Below, piece after piece: positions 7,854 through 13,454 of a stretch of DNA of 13,454 bases (the stretch's first letter is position 1; every line of letters begins with the position of its first letter). Source of the stretch: JAOPZW01 sp036555665. GTDB lineage: Bacteria > Actinomycetota > Thermoleophilia > Solirubrobacterales > Solirubrobacteraceae. The notes under the pieces are model-generated. The model saw only the letters and a list, made by a program, of their open reading frames with translations. It was not told the DNA's origin and ran no database searches. The DNA lies in NCBI GenBank assembly GCA_036555665.1, contig DATBKW010000183.1, positions 1 through 13,454 on the forward strand, given 5' to 3'. The position numbers and the translations under genes are program-made.

Positions 7854-8040
7854 CGACACCCTGCTCCGAGCCGCAAGCACAGCTCGACAGACCTCTCGAC
7901 TCCCAGCTTCCACCGGAACCGGTGGCTTGTGATGCGGACAAGCACTGGTCGTCGTCCAGGGCGAGCGTCGGACGCCTGAACGCGGCGACGCTCGCTGTCA
8001 GAACATCGCCTCCTCTGGGGGACGGGGCCGTTGACCCAAG

Positions 8041-8061
8041 GGCCGTCCATTTGGGACGGCC
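8041..8061 (-). terminator. Hairpin after the oxidoreductase gene
   Basis: GGCCGTCC (8041-8048) and GGACGGCC (8054-8061) form a perfect 8-bp stem with a 5-nt loop, 18 bases beyond the stop of the leftward oxidoreductase gene. There is no U-run, so the call rests on stem quality and position. Confidence 0.55.
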
Positions 8062-8079
8062 GGTCGCGCCTGCGGAACG

Positions 8080-9255
8080 TCATGACGCCCCGTGCGGAAA
8101 GGCAGGGGCACGCGACTGGTAGGAGAGGATCTTCGGGTTGTGCACCACGCCGTTGCGGATCTCGATCGCGTGGCGGATCGTCGGGTCGGCGTCCCAGGCG
8201 CCGTCGCCGGCCATGATCGTGGCCACGAACGGGATCAGCGCCTCGCTGATCTCCCATGTCGCCGAGTCCCAGAGGTACGAGGGCGTGTGGTCGACGGCGT
8301 AGTAGCGCACGCCGCTGCCAACGGTGAACATCGGCTCGGCAAACGACGTCGGACGAGCCCACTCGAAGCCCATGCCGGTGTCGCACGAGACGTCGATGAT
8401 GAGGCTGCCGGGCGTGAAGGCGCCGAGCTCGGCATCACGCACGAAGACGAGTGGATGGTCGGTGTCCTGCAGGATGCAGTTGACGACGATGTCGTGGGTG
8501 GCGAGAAGGTCGGCGACCGGTGTGCGCCGAGAGCCGCTGAGCGCCAGCGGCCGCGACGGCCGCTGCGGGTCCGGCTCGTAGTGCACCAGGCGCGCCGGCG
8601 CGATCGGGGCCGCGACCGCCGGGACGCTTCGATGCGTGAGCACGGTGACGTCGTGGACACCGAGGGCAAAGAGCGCGGTCACCGCACCGCGAGCCGTCGC
8701 GCCGAAGCTGATCACGGCGGCCCGGAGACGCCGCCCGTAGGTGCCGCTGCAGCCGACCAACTGCAGCGCGTGCAGCACCGAGCAGTAGCCGGCCATCTCG
8801 TTGTTCTTGTGGAAGACGTGCAGGCTGTAGCGCTGCTCATCGGTCCAGTAGTTCATCGCCTCCCAGGCGATCAGCGTGAGGCGGCGATCGATCGCCAGCT
8901 GGGTCAGCGCATGGTCCTGGACGCAGTGAGGCCAGCCCCAGAGCACGGTCCCCGGACGTCGCTCCTCCAGGTCCTCAGTCACCGGCTTGGGGAGGACGAC
9001 GACGTCGCACTCGTCGAGCAACTCCGCCCGTGGCCGCAGGCCGGCGACACGCGGCGCGAGCGTCGCGTCGGTAACACCGAAGCGCTCTCCGTAGCCACGC
9101 TCGAGGAAGATCCGTTCCCGCAGCTCCGGGTCGAGGCGGTCGAAGTGCGCGGGATGGATCGGCAGCCGGCGCTCAGCGGGCTTGCGGGAGGTCGCCACGA
9201 GGCCGAGGCTCAGTGCCGGCTCGTTGACGACGCGCCGCGGAAGCGCAGTGCTCAT
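8080..9255 (-). CDS. AlaDH/PNT-family oxidoreductase, N5-(carboxyethyl)ornithine synthase-like
   Basis: The 391-residue protein has the two-domain layout of the alanine dehydrogenase / transhydrogenase / lysine-forming saccharopine dehydrogenase superfamily. The N-terminal substrate domain contains SLGLVATSRKPAERRLPIHP and DVVVLPKPVTEDLEERRPGT. The middle NAD(P)-binding domain starts at RRLRAAVISFGATARGAVTA. Later landmarks are HKNNEMAGYCSVLHALQLVG, GSLIIDVSCDTGMGFEWARP and YYAVDHTPSYLWDSATWEIS, which parallel lactococcal N5-(carboxyethyl)ornithine synthase. That enzyme reductively condenses pyruvate with the ornithine side-chain amine using NADPH. The substrate here is not proven, and alanine or saccharopine chemistry is possible. 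Either ATG 9255 or the GTG just before it could start; GAGG lies eight bases before the ATG. The length is normal. The gene is single, with a hairpin after the stop. Confidence 0.85.
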   Translation of the reverse strand: MSTALPRRVVNEPALSLGLVATSRKPAERRLPIHPAHFDRLDPELRERIFLERGYGERFGVTDATLAPRVAGLRPRAELLDECDVVVLPKPVTEDLEERRPGTVLWGWPHCVQDHALTQLAIDRRLTLIAWEAMNYWTDEQRYSLHVFHKNNEMAGYCSVLHALQLVGCSGTYGRRLRAAVISFGATARGAVTALFALGVHDVTVLTHRSVPAVAAPIAPARLVHYEPDPQRPSRPLALSGSRRTPVADLLATHDIVVNCILQDTDHPLVFVRDAELGAFTPGSLIIDVSCDTGMGFEWARPTSFAEPMFTVGSGVRYYAVDHTPSYLWDSATWEISEALIPFVATIMAGDGAWDADPTIRHAIEIRNGVVHNPKILSYQSRAPAFPHGAS

Positions 9256-9544
9256 CACGCCAACCTCGCACCGCCGGCACGCCCTCGCATCGGCGGTCGG
9301 CCGCCTTGTGGCACCGGAGAACTACGGGGTTGTTCTCAAGCTCCGCCGGCCCCCAGTGGGAACGGCCAGGCGTCGCGCCGTCGGCATCCAGCCAGGCGCA
9401 TCTTGCCTCCGGCCGTGCCTAGCTCAGCACGGCGAGGTGCCGCCGGCGCCAGAACCAGCACGCCAGCCGAGTTCCCCGCGCAGTGGCGCTTCTCGTCCGG
9501 TTGCGGTCGTCCCCGCCGCCCGCTCCGCGCGCCCGCAAGGGACG
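9256..9544. other. Intergenic stretch upstream of the oxidoreductase
   Basis: I see no supportable gene on either strand. It should contain the promoter of the leftward oxidoreductase gene, but no convincing -35/-10 pair was found. It ends at copy 2 of the dispersed repeat. Confidence 0.45.
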
Positions 9545-9638
9545 ACCACCAGGCGCGTGGAACCGCCGCCCTGACGACTGCTCCGCCACAGCGGGCAGAA
9601 GTGTGCGCGCGGCCGATCGGCGCACTCGCCGGTCGTCC
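9545..9638. repeat. Dispersed ~95-bp repeat, copy 2
   Basis: Same element as 5164-5258, same orientation; the core 9571-9638 has one mismatch (9629). Here the right edge coincides with the point where the leftward alcohol dehydrogenase sequence stops being recognisable, after GANCGLSSVTWV. This suggests that insertion or recombination at the repeat removed the rest of that gene. The bounding inverted hexamers GACGAC/GTCGTC are kept. Confidence 0.75.
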
Positions 9639-9969
9639 AACCCAGGTGACGGACGAGAGCCCGCAGTTGGCGCCGGCGAATATCGAGTCAGACAGCTCGT
9701 CGGGGACCTTGAAGAAGTACTGCTCGGGGGATGTAGTAGTGCGTCGAGAAGGCGCCATGGACGAGCGGCGCGTGCTCTGGCGGCTGCGACCAACACGCGA
9801 GTCCCCGCTGGCACAGGTTGAAGTCCCCGCGCCGGCGGTGAACCTCGGTGCCACAGATGTTGGCCCTGCGGATGCGCACGACCAGTGCACCCGGTTCAGG
9901 GTCGGGAATGGGGAACTCCTTGACGACGACTTCGGCCCGCCCGACAAGGGCAGCCAGTTGACCCACCAT
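9639..9969 (-). pseudogene. Truncated zinc-type alcohol dehydrogenase (MDR) remnant
   Basis: The start is good: ATG 9969 follows AGAGGAGG with a 5-nt spacer. Residues VVKEFPIPDPEPGALVVRIR and RANICGTEVHRRRGDF are the GroES-like N-terminus of a medium-chain zinc dehydrogenase, including the zinc-ligand Cys of NICGT. The text then jumps to LCQRGLACW and GAFSTHYYI, so roughly 80 residues with the glutamate-ligand (GHE) region and structural-zinc cysteines appear to be missing in frame. After YYIP the frame changes at a run of five C; the other frame continues PEQYFFKVPDELSDSIFAGA, then NCGLSSVTWV, and stops at the repeat. The whole NAD-binding Rossmann domain is absent. With an internal deletion, a frameshift and truncation it cannot be an active enzyme. 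Confidence 0.75.
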
Positions 9970-10296
9970 CGGGTCCTCCTCTTGGGGCTCTCAGGGGCAA
10001 GCGCCAGCTCGAGGCAGGCGACTCTCACGCCGCCATTCCCGACGAGAGCGCCTGGCGGTGTTCCGCGATCCGGCGCCGCGCTGCGTCGATGTCTGCCAGC
10101 TAAGTGGCGCGCGACGACGATGCCGCAGAGGCACGGGTTGACATGAAAGCCTGGCGGAGCAGGCGTCAGAGGCGGCCGACAGGCGCAGTTGGTGCTCGTC
10201 CCGGGCGAAAGCCTGCCGCGTGCCACCGCGGCCGCTCGCAAGCACCCACGTCCGCTTGCGATGCGTGCCGACACGGGCGTTAGGGTTTCGGCCGGC
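9970..10296. other. Divergent intergenic stretch between dehydrogenase remnant and SnoaL-like gene
   Basis: No complete gene is seen. On the minus strand a 24-codon open stretch ending in TGA near 10028 reads DIDAARRRIAEHRQALSSGM-A-A. It looks like a genuine helical protein tail but is cut off upstream by TAG, so it may be the last trace of a lost gene. The right end carries the probable promoter of the rightward SnoaL-like gene. Confidence 0.4.
10256..10286 (+). promoter_or_regulatory. Possible promoter giving a near-leaderless SnoaL-like mRNA
   Basis: TTGCGA (10256-10261) and TAGGGT (10281-10286, matching the actinobacterial TAnnnT -10) are 19 bp apart. A start site about 7 bp downstream would fall 3-5 bases before the ATG at 10297. 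No ribosome site precedes that ATG, which agrees with a leaderless transcript. The -35 match is weak. Confidence 0.33.
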
Positions 10297-10707
10297 ATGT
10301 CGCGCGACGTGTTCAACCAGATGCGCAGCTTTTGGGAGAAAGCGTTCAACGGTCGCGACCTGTCGCTCCTTGACGATCTCATCGCGGACGACTACGTCAA
10401 CCATGCGGCGCTGCCCGGAACTCCGACGGGACGCGCGGGTCAGGCAGCCGTGATGGAACGCCTGTGGGCTGCGTTCCCCGACGCGCGCTTTGAGATCACG
10501 CACCTTGCGGTCGATGGTGATGTGGGCATCTGCATCGGGACCATGTCGGGAACGCATGAAGCCGAGTTGCTGGGCGTCCCGGCGTCTGGCCGTCGCGTCG
10601 AGTGGCGGATGTGTCACCTGATGAGGTTCGACGCCGACGGTCGCGCAATCGAGCACCGCGCGATCCGCGATGACCTCGGACTGATGCGCCAAATGGGCGC
10701 TCTGTAA
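10297..10707 (+). CDS. SnoaL-like / ester cyclase-family protein
   Basis: The 136-residue protein fits the SnoaL-like branch of the NTF2 fold: FWEKAFNGRDLSLLDDLIAD, DYVNHAALPG near the pocket, VMERLWAAFPDARFEITHLA, GDVGICIGTMSGTHEAELLG, and the closing strand HLMRFDADGRAIEHRAIRDD. SnoaL itself closes a ring in polyketide biosynthesis, but most stand-alone family members have unknown substrates, and no polyketide genes are nearby. I chose ATG 10297 because the domain begins there. Earlier in-frame starts at 10189 and 10261 would add residues of unlike composition without a ribosome site. No signal peptide, so probably cytoplasmic. It stands alone on this strand, with 262 bp to the next gene. 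Confidence 0.85.
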   Translation: MSRDVFNQMRSFWEKAFNGRDLSLLDDLIADDYVNHAALPGTPTGRAGQAAVMERLWAAFPDARFEITHLAVDGDVGICIGTMSGTHEAELLGVPASGRRVEWRMCHLMRFDADGRAIEHRAIRDDLGLMRQMGAL

Positions 10708-10969
10708 CGTGCTGACCGGCCGCGTCGCGCCAGGAGCCGAGCGCGGCGGGGATCCCGACCAGCGGCTCCCGCAGCGGGCGACCTGCAGCAGCGAGGATCG
10801 ACGTCGCGCAGACTGGTGCTTTCCTGGCGGAGGAGGCCGGTCCGGTGCGCCCGCTGGTCGTCCCATGCGGGCGCGGGCCCTCGGCGGTACGAACGCATCC
10901 TGGCGCGGGCGCGCCGTTCCGCCGGATCCGCCACGATGGCGCTCGGTTACCGGCGCGAAAGAAGGCCTC

Positions 10970-11631
10970 ATGGCGGACCTACCTGACATTCCGCACGGCG
11001 GTGGTTGGGCGAAGGCCCTCCGGCCGCCCGGGGGCTTGCCCGTCCTGCTCCGTCGCCAAGATGCGCTGCAGAGCGAGGCTCAGGCGGTCATCGGCGAGTT
11101 GGGGCTGTGTGAGCGTCTCGGTCGCCTCGGGCCGGTCGAGCAGATCGGGAGCTCGCGGTCCGGGCTGATGGTGTGGCGGACCCGGACGTCGCGACGCGCT
11201 GCGCGGACCCGACCACGGACGAGGTGCTCGACGCGATGCATCCGGTGCTGGCGCATCCCGGCGTTCGGGAGGTGACGTACATGCCGCAACTCGGGTCGCG
11301 CAGTCCGTCGGGCGGGCCCGCCGACCAGCGCTGGTACTTCGTCCTGGGCTACGTGGCGGGCGGCGGCGAGCCGTGAAAGGTGGACGTCTCGCTGTTGCGA
11401 CTCGGCGATGCCGTGCGCGAGCTGTATTTCGATCCCGACGCGCTGCGCCGCCGGCTCACGGACGAGACCCGCGGCGCCATCCTGTGGATAAAGGACGTCT
11501 GGCACCGCCGGCCCTGCTACCCCGACGTGGTCGGGGGCGTGGACATCTACCACGCCGTGCTCAACCACGGTGTCCGAGCGCTCGCCGACTTCGCGGCCTA
11601 CCTCCACGCGCGTGGGATGCCGACGGACTGA
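10970..11631 (+). pseudogene. Nucleotidyltransferase-like gene with frameshift and premature TGA
   Basis: ATG 10970 follows GAAGG with a 4-nt spacer. The first ~68 codons read to GPVEQIGSSRSGLMVWR, which contains the nucleotidyltransferase P-loop-like GS...GLMVW. The catalytic D-x-D that should follow (DPDVATRC) is in another frame: TGGCGGACCCGG lacks one G of an expected GGG. This second frame runs through EVLDAMHPVLAHPGVREVTY and QRWYFVLGYVAGGGEP to TGA 11374-11376. It continues in the same frame beyond it as KVDVSLLRLGDAVRELYF, then LTDETRGAILWIKDVWHRRP, and DIYHAVLNHGVRALADFAAY to TGA 11631. Relatives read W-K-V-D-V at that place, so TGA most simply replaces TGG. Repaired, it would be about 221 residues, a normal length. 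It is recently inactivated or contains sequence errors. Confidence 0.72.
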
Positions 11632-11648
11632 AACAAGCTGCGAAGACA

Positions 11649-11660
11649 GGGCTTCGGCCC
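11649..11660 (+). terminator. Small TTCG-loop hairpin after the broken nucleotidyltransferase gene
   Basis: GGGC-TTCG-GCCC is a 4-bp stem closed by the very stable UUCG tetraloop, 17 bases past the final stop. The stem is short and no T-run follows, so this is only a possible terminator. Confidence 0.25.
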
Positions 11661-11814
11661 GAGGCGCAGCCGATCGGCCACGAGAAAGGCCACCGCTTGG
11701 ACACCGGGCGACAGCCCGCAGACGCGCTCGATGACACGCAGCCACGTTTCCGCTTGGGGCACAAGCAGGCACGCCGCAGAAGAGCGCCGGCGATCCGGCA
11801 AGGCGCGGGCGGGC

Positions 11815-11856
11815 GCTCGTTCCAGGAACGATCGACGAAGTGTTCCGGGAATGAGC
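11815..11856. promoter_or_regulatory. Paired TTCC-N-GGAA dyads inside a larger inverted repeat
   Basis: CGTTCCAGGAACG (11818-11830) is a perfect dyad. A second, TTCCGGGAA (11843-11851), has its centre 23 bp away. Together they lie within outer arms GCTCGTTCC (11815-11823) and GGAATGAGC (11848-11856), complementary except for one pair. It lies 72-113 bases beyond the stop of the leftward cyclase/response-regulator gene. It could be a terminator or a two-site protein-binding element. Confidence 0.35.
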
Positions 11857-11927
11857 GACCCGCCCCCCGCCTGACCGCAGCGCCCGCGGTGGTCGGTGCG
11901 GCCGGCGCGCTCGACGGCTGACACGGG

Positions 11928-13262
11928 TCAGGCCGGCAGCTCCGGCGTGACCAGCCCGGTCTCGTAGGCGAGCACGACGGCCTGCACGCGGTCGCGCAGC
12001 CCAAGCTTTGAGAGCACGCGCCCGACGTGGGTCTTGACCGTGTTCTCGCCGAGCACGAGCTCGGTGGCGATCTCGGAGTTCGACAGTCCCTGGGCGACCA
12101 GCCGCAGTACCTCGACCTCGCGCGCGGTCAGCTCGGCGAGCGCCGGCGGCAGCCCGTCGCCGACGGGCCGCGACGCGCGCGCGAAGTCGGCGATCAGCCG
12201 CCGCGTGATGCGCGGCGCGATGAGCGCCTCGCCCGCCGCCGCGACGCGCACGGCGTCGAGCAGGCGATCGGGCGGCGTGTCCTTGAGCAGGAAGCCCGTC
12301 GCCCCGATGCGCAGCGCGCGGAAGACGTACTCGCTGGCGTCGAACGTCGTGAGCATGACGACGGCGGTCGTGTTGTCCGGCGCGGCGAGGATCCGCTCGG
12401 CCGCGGCGAGCCCGTCGAGCCCGGGCATGCGGATGTCCATGAGGATCACGTCGGGGTGCCGGCGCGCGACGACGTCGACCGCGGCCTGCCCGTCGGCCGC
12501 CTCGCCGACCACCGCGATGTCGGGCTCGGCGTCGAGGATCACGCGAAAGCCGGTGCGCAGCAGCTGCTGATCGTCGGCGATGACGATGCTGATCGGGCGC
12601 AGCGGCGCGTCGAGCGGGGCGGCCGGCACGTCGTCGTCCTGCTCGCCCTCGCGCCAGCGCACGAGCGCCGTGGCGACCGACTCGGAGATGCCCTTGACAC
12701 GGAACGTCCCCGCCGGGCGCATCAGCTCGGCCACGCGCGGCCCCGCGATCTGGCGCACGACCTGCGTGGCAAGGATCTCGCCCGAGCCCGCGGCGTCGCA
12801 CAGGCGGCTGGCGACGATCACCGGCGTGCCGTAGAGGTCGCCGGCCTCCTCGAGCGGCTCGCCGGCGTCGAGGCCGATGCGCATCTCGAGTCCGGCGTCG
12901 GCGCCCGTCGTCGCGCGCTGCAGCGCGACCGCGCAGCGCACCGCCGCGACCGCGCTGGAGAAGACGACCATGAGGCCGTCGCCGGTCGACTTGACCTCGT
13001 TGCCCTCGTGCGCGGCGACGACCTCGCGCAGCACGGCGAAGTGTGCCGCGCGGCGCACTTCGCCGTGCTGCGCGAGCTCGTCGCCGCGCACGAGGGCAGC
13101 GAGGTCAAGTCGACCGGCGACGGCCTCATGGTCGTCTTCACCAGCGCCGTCGCGGCGGTGCGCTGCGCGGCGCGCATCGGCCTCCTCGTCCCCGTACCGG
13201 TCGTACAGCGTCGTCGACCCGACGAGGTCGGTGAACATGATCGTGACGAACACGGTCTCCAC
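11928..13262 (-). CDS. Class III nucleotide cyclase fused to a NarL-type response regulator
   Basis: The 444-residue protein carries three domains. About 1-205 is a class III cyclase domain: VTIMFTDLVGSTTLYDRYGD with metal Asp12, KSTGDGLMVVF with metal Asp95, and DLYGTPVIVASRLCDAA with Asp142 and the transition-state Arg153. The usual Asn of that last motif is Ile149. About 222-345 is a receiver: acidic pair Asp230/Asp231, phospho-acceptor Asp276 (LMDIRMP), Thr305/306 and Lys327. About 376-440 is a LuxR/NarL helix-turn-helix (LTAREVEVLRLVAQGLSNSE, then NTVKTHVGRVLSKL). Residues 33-71 do not belong to the cyclase fold; they are encoded by an inverted copy of the gene's own codons 72-110. The start is GTG 13262, just before FTDLVGS, with an in-frame stop at 13299-13301 upstream. 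No histidine kinase is in view. Whether the cyclase is active is doubtful. Confidence 0.83.
   Translation of the reverse strand: METVFVTIMFTDLVGSTTLYDRYGDEEADARRAAHRRDGAGEDDHEAVAGRLDLAALVRGDELAQHGEVRRAAHFAVLREVVAAHEGNEVKSTGDGLMVVFSSAVAAVRCAVALQRATTGADAGLEMRIGLDAGEPLEEAGDLYGTPVIVASRLCDAAGSGEILATQVVRQIAGPRVAELMRPAGTFRVKGISESVATALVRWREGEQDDDVPAAPLDAPLRPISIVIADDQQLLRTGFRVILDAEPDIAVVGEAADGQAAVDVVARRHPDVILMDIRMPGLDGLAAAERILAAPDNTTAVVMLTTFDASEYVFRALRIGATGFLLKDTPPDRLLDAVRVAAAGEALIAPRITRRLIADFARASRPVGDGLPPALAELTAREVEVLRLVAQGLSNSEIATELVLGENTVKTHVGRVLSKLGLRDRVQAVVLAYETGLVTPELPA
12929..13170. repeat. 242-bp spacerless near-perfect palindrome within the cyclase gene
   Basis: Arms 12929-13049 and 13050-13170 are inverted copies matching at 116 of 121 positions. 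Mismatched pairs are 13044/13055, 13022/13077, 13000/13099, 12959/13140 and 12951/13148. The centre is the 10-bp palindrome GCCGCGCGGC (13045-13054). The right arm reads on the plus strand as AAHFAVLRELVAAHEGSEVK, then STGDGLMVVFTSAVAAVRC, the same cyclase segment that the left arm encodes on the minus strand. Confidence 0.95.
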
Positions 13263-13298
13263 CCCCTCGGAGCATCTTCGCCTCTCGCGACCGGCGTG

Positions 13299-13346
13299 TC
13301 ACCCCACCGGGTGATCAGGTTCGCGCAGGTTCATCCCGTGGGGTGA
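13299..13346. promoter_or_regulatory. Two tandem 16-bp dyad operators in a divergent promoter region
   Basis: TCACCCCACCGGGTGA (13299-13314) is a perfect dyad, TCACCC-N4-GGGTGA. TCATCCCGTGGGGTGA (13331-13346) is the same site with one changed base. Centres are 32 bp apart, about three helical turns, so two dimers could sit on one face of the DNA. Between them CAGGTTC is repeated directly (13316-13322, 13326-13332). The sites lie between the leftward cyclase/response-regulator gene and a rightward gene starting at 13418. The fused regulator is an obvious candidate to bind them, which is inference. Confidence 0.6.
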
Positions 13347-13400
13347 CGGCAGCGACGCGCCCAGGACCGATCCTCCCCCGCATGGCCAGCGCCTTTACGC

Positions 13401-13454
13401 AGAGGAGGACAGGAGAGATGATCCGCACGATGGGCCGTACGGGGGAGTCGATTG
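13401..13454 (+). CDS. Start of a rightward gene, cut by the window edge
   Basis: AGAGGAGG (13401-13408) lies nine bases before ATG 13418, a strong ribosome site; the coding part is 13418 onward. Only twelve codons are visible (MIRTMGRTGESI), too few to identify a family. Its position just past the tandem operators suggests they control it. A second in-frame ATG at 13430 is an alternative start. Confidence 0.45.

Noticed and set aside
5191..9638. The two-copy repeat as part of a CRISPR array or an rRNA/tRNA fragment
   Set aside because: Copies are 4.4 kb apart with no spacer series, and the sequence does not resemble tRNA or rRNA landmarks.
10028..10100. A 24-codon minus-strand tail reading DIDAARRRIAEHRQALSSGM
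   Set aside because: It looks protein-like but is too short and is stopped upstream by TAG; no family can be named.
8092..10146. A 684-codon open frame on the plus strand across the oxidoreductase, repeat and dehydrogenase remnant
   Set aside because: It lies antisense to a clearly recognisable enzyme and crosses the repeat and unrelated sequence; no domain is visible.
11374..11376. TGA read as selenocysteine or by stop-codon recoding
   Set aside because: Trp, not a redox residue, is expected there, no downstream structured element was recognised, and the same gene has a separate frameshift.
11598..11924. A 108-codon minus-strand open frame downstream of the cyclase/response-regulator gene
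   Set aside because: It has no recognisable domain or ribosome site, overlaps the end of the broken nucleotidyltransferase gene, and covers the nested dyads.
12027..13346. A 439-codon plus-strand open frame containing a cyclase-like segment
   Set aside because: The cyclase-like part is only the right palindrome arm; the rest is antisense to the response-regulator domains and has no fold of its own.

Overview
The window is very GC-rich DNA, most likely from a high-GC actinobacterium. A lineage near Solirubrobacterales (class Thermoleophilia) is suggested by an ECF sigma factor paired with a membrane protein carrying 'DPAGGPxW' modules, by a SIMPL-family C-terminus with a conserved Cys pair, and by an actinobacterial-type AlaDH/PNT oxidoreductase. 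This placement is inferred from remembered family resemblance, not from a search.

Layout from left to right. (1) 3-389 (+): C-terminal part of a SIMPL/DUF541 secreted protein, followed by a strong hairpin. (2) 830-1680 (-): a degenerate ECF sigma / membrane-protein pair, readable only by switching frames. (3) 1902-4741 (-): an intact, translationally coupled pair, an ECF sigma factor and a 766-residue single-pass membrane protein with four related extracytoplasmic modules. (4) 4742-5429: gene-free, with copy 1 of a ~95-bp repeat. (5) 5430-6494 (-): a LuxR-type regulator, divergent from 6674-7261 (+), a small membrane-anchored protein with four luminal cysteines. (6) 7377-7853 (-): an SCP2-like protein. 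(7) 8080-9255 (-): an N5-(carboxyethyl)ornithine synthase-like oxidoreductase. (8) 9545-9969: copy 2 of the repeat directly abutting a truncated zinc alcohol dehydrogenase remnant. (9) 10297-10707 (+): a SnoaL-like protein. (10) 10970-11631 (+): a nucleotidyltransferase-like gene broken by one frameshift and one TGG-to-TGA change. (11) 11928-13262 (-): a class III nucleotide cyclase fused to a NarL-type response regulator. (12) 13299-13346: two tandem dyad operators, then the first codons of a rightward gene.

The genes do not form one pathway. The recurring themes are signal-responsive transcription (two ECF systems, a LuxR regulator, a cyclase/response-regulator fusion) and gene decay (four broken genes). 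The most striking feature is a 242-bp spacerless near-perfect palindrome inside the cyclase domain. It is a 117-bp inverted copy of the cyclase's own coding sequence inserted in frame, and the two arms differ by silent and conservative changes as if they came from two paralogous cyclases. It is either an unusual rearrangement or a chimeric assembly, and the raw reads would decide.
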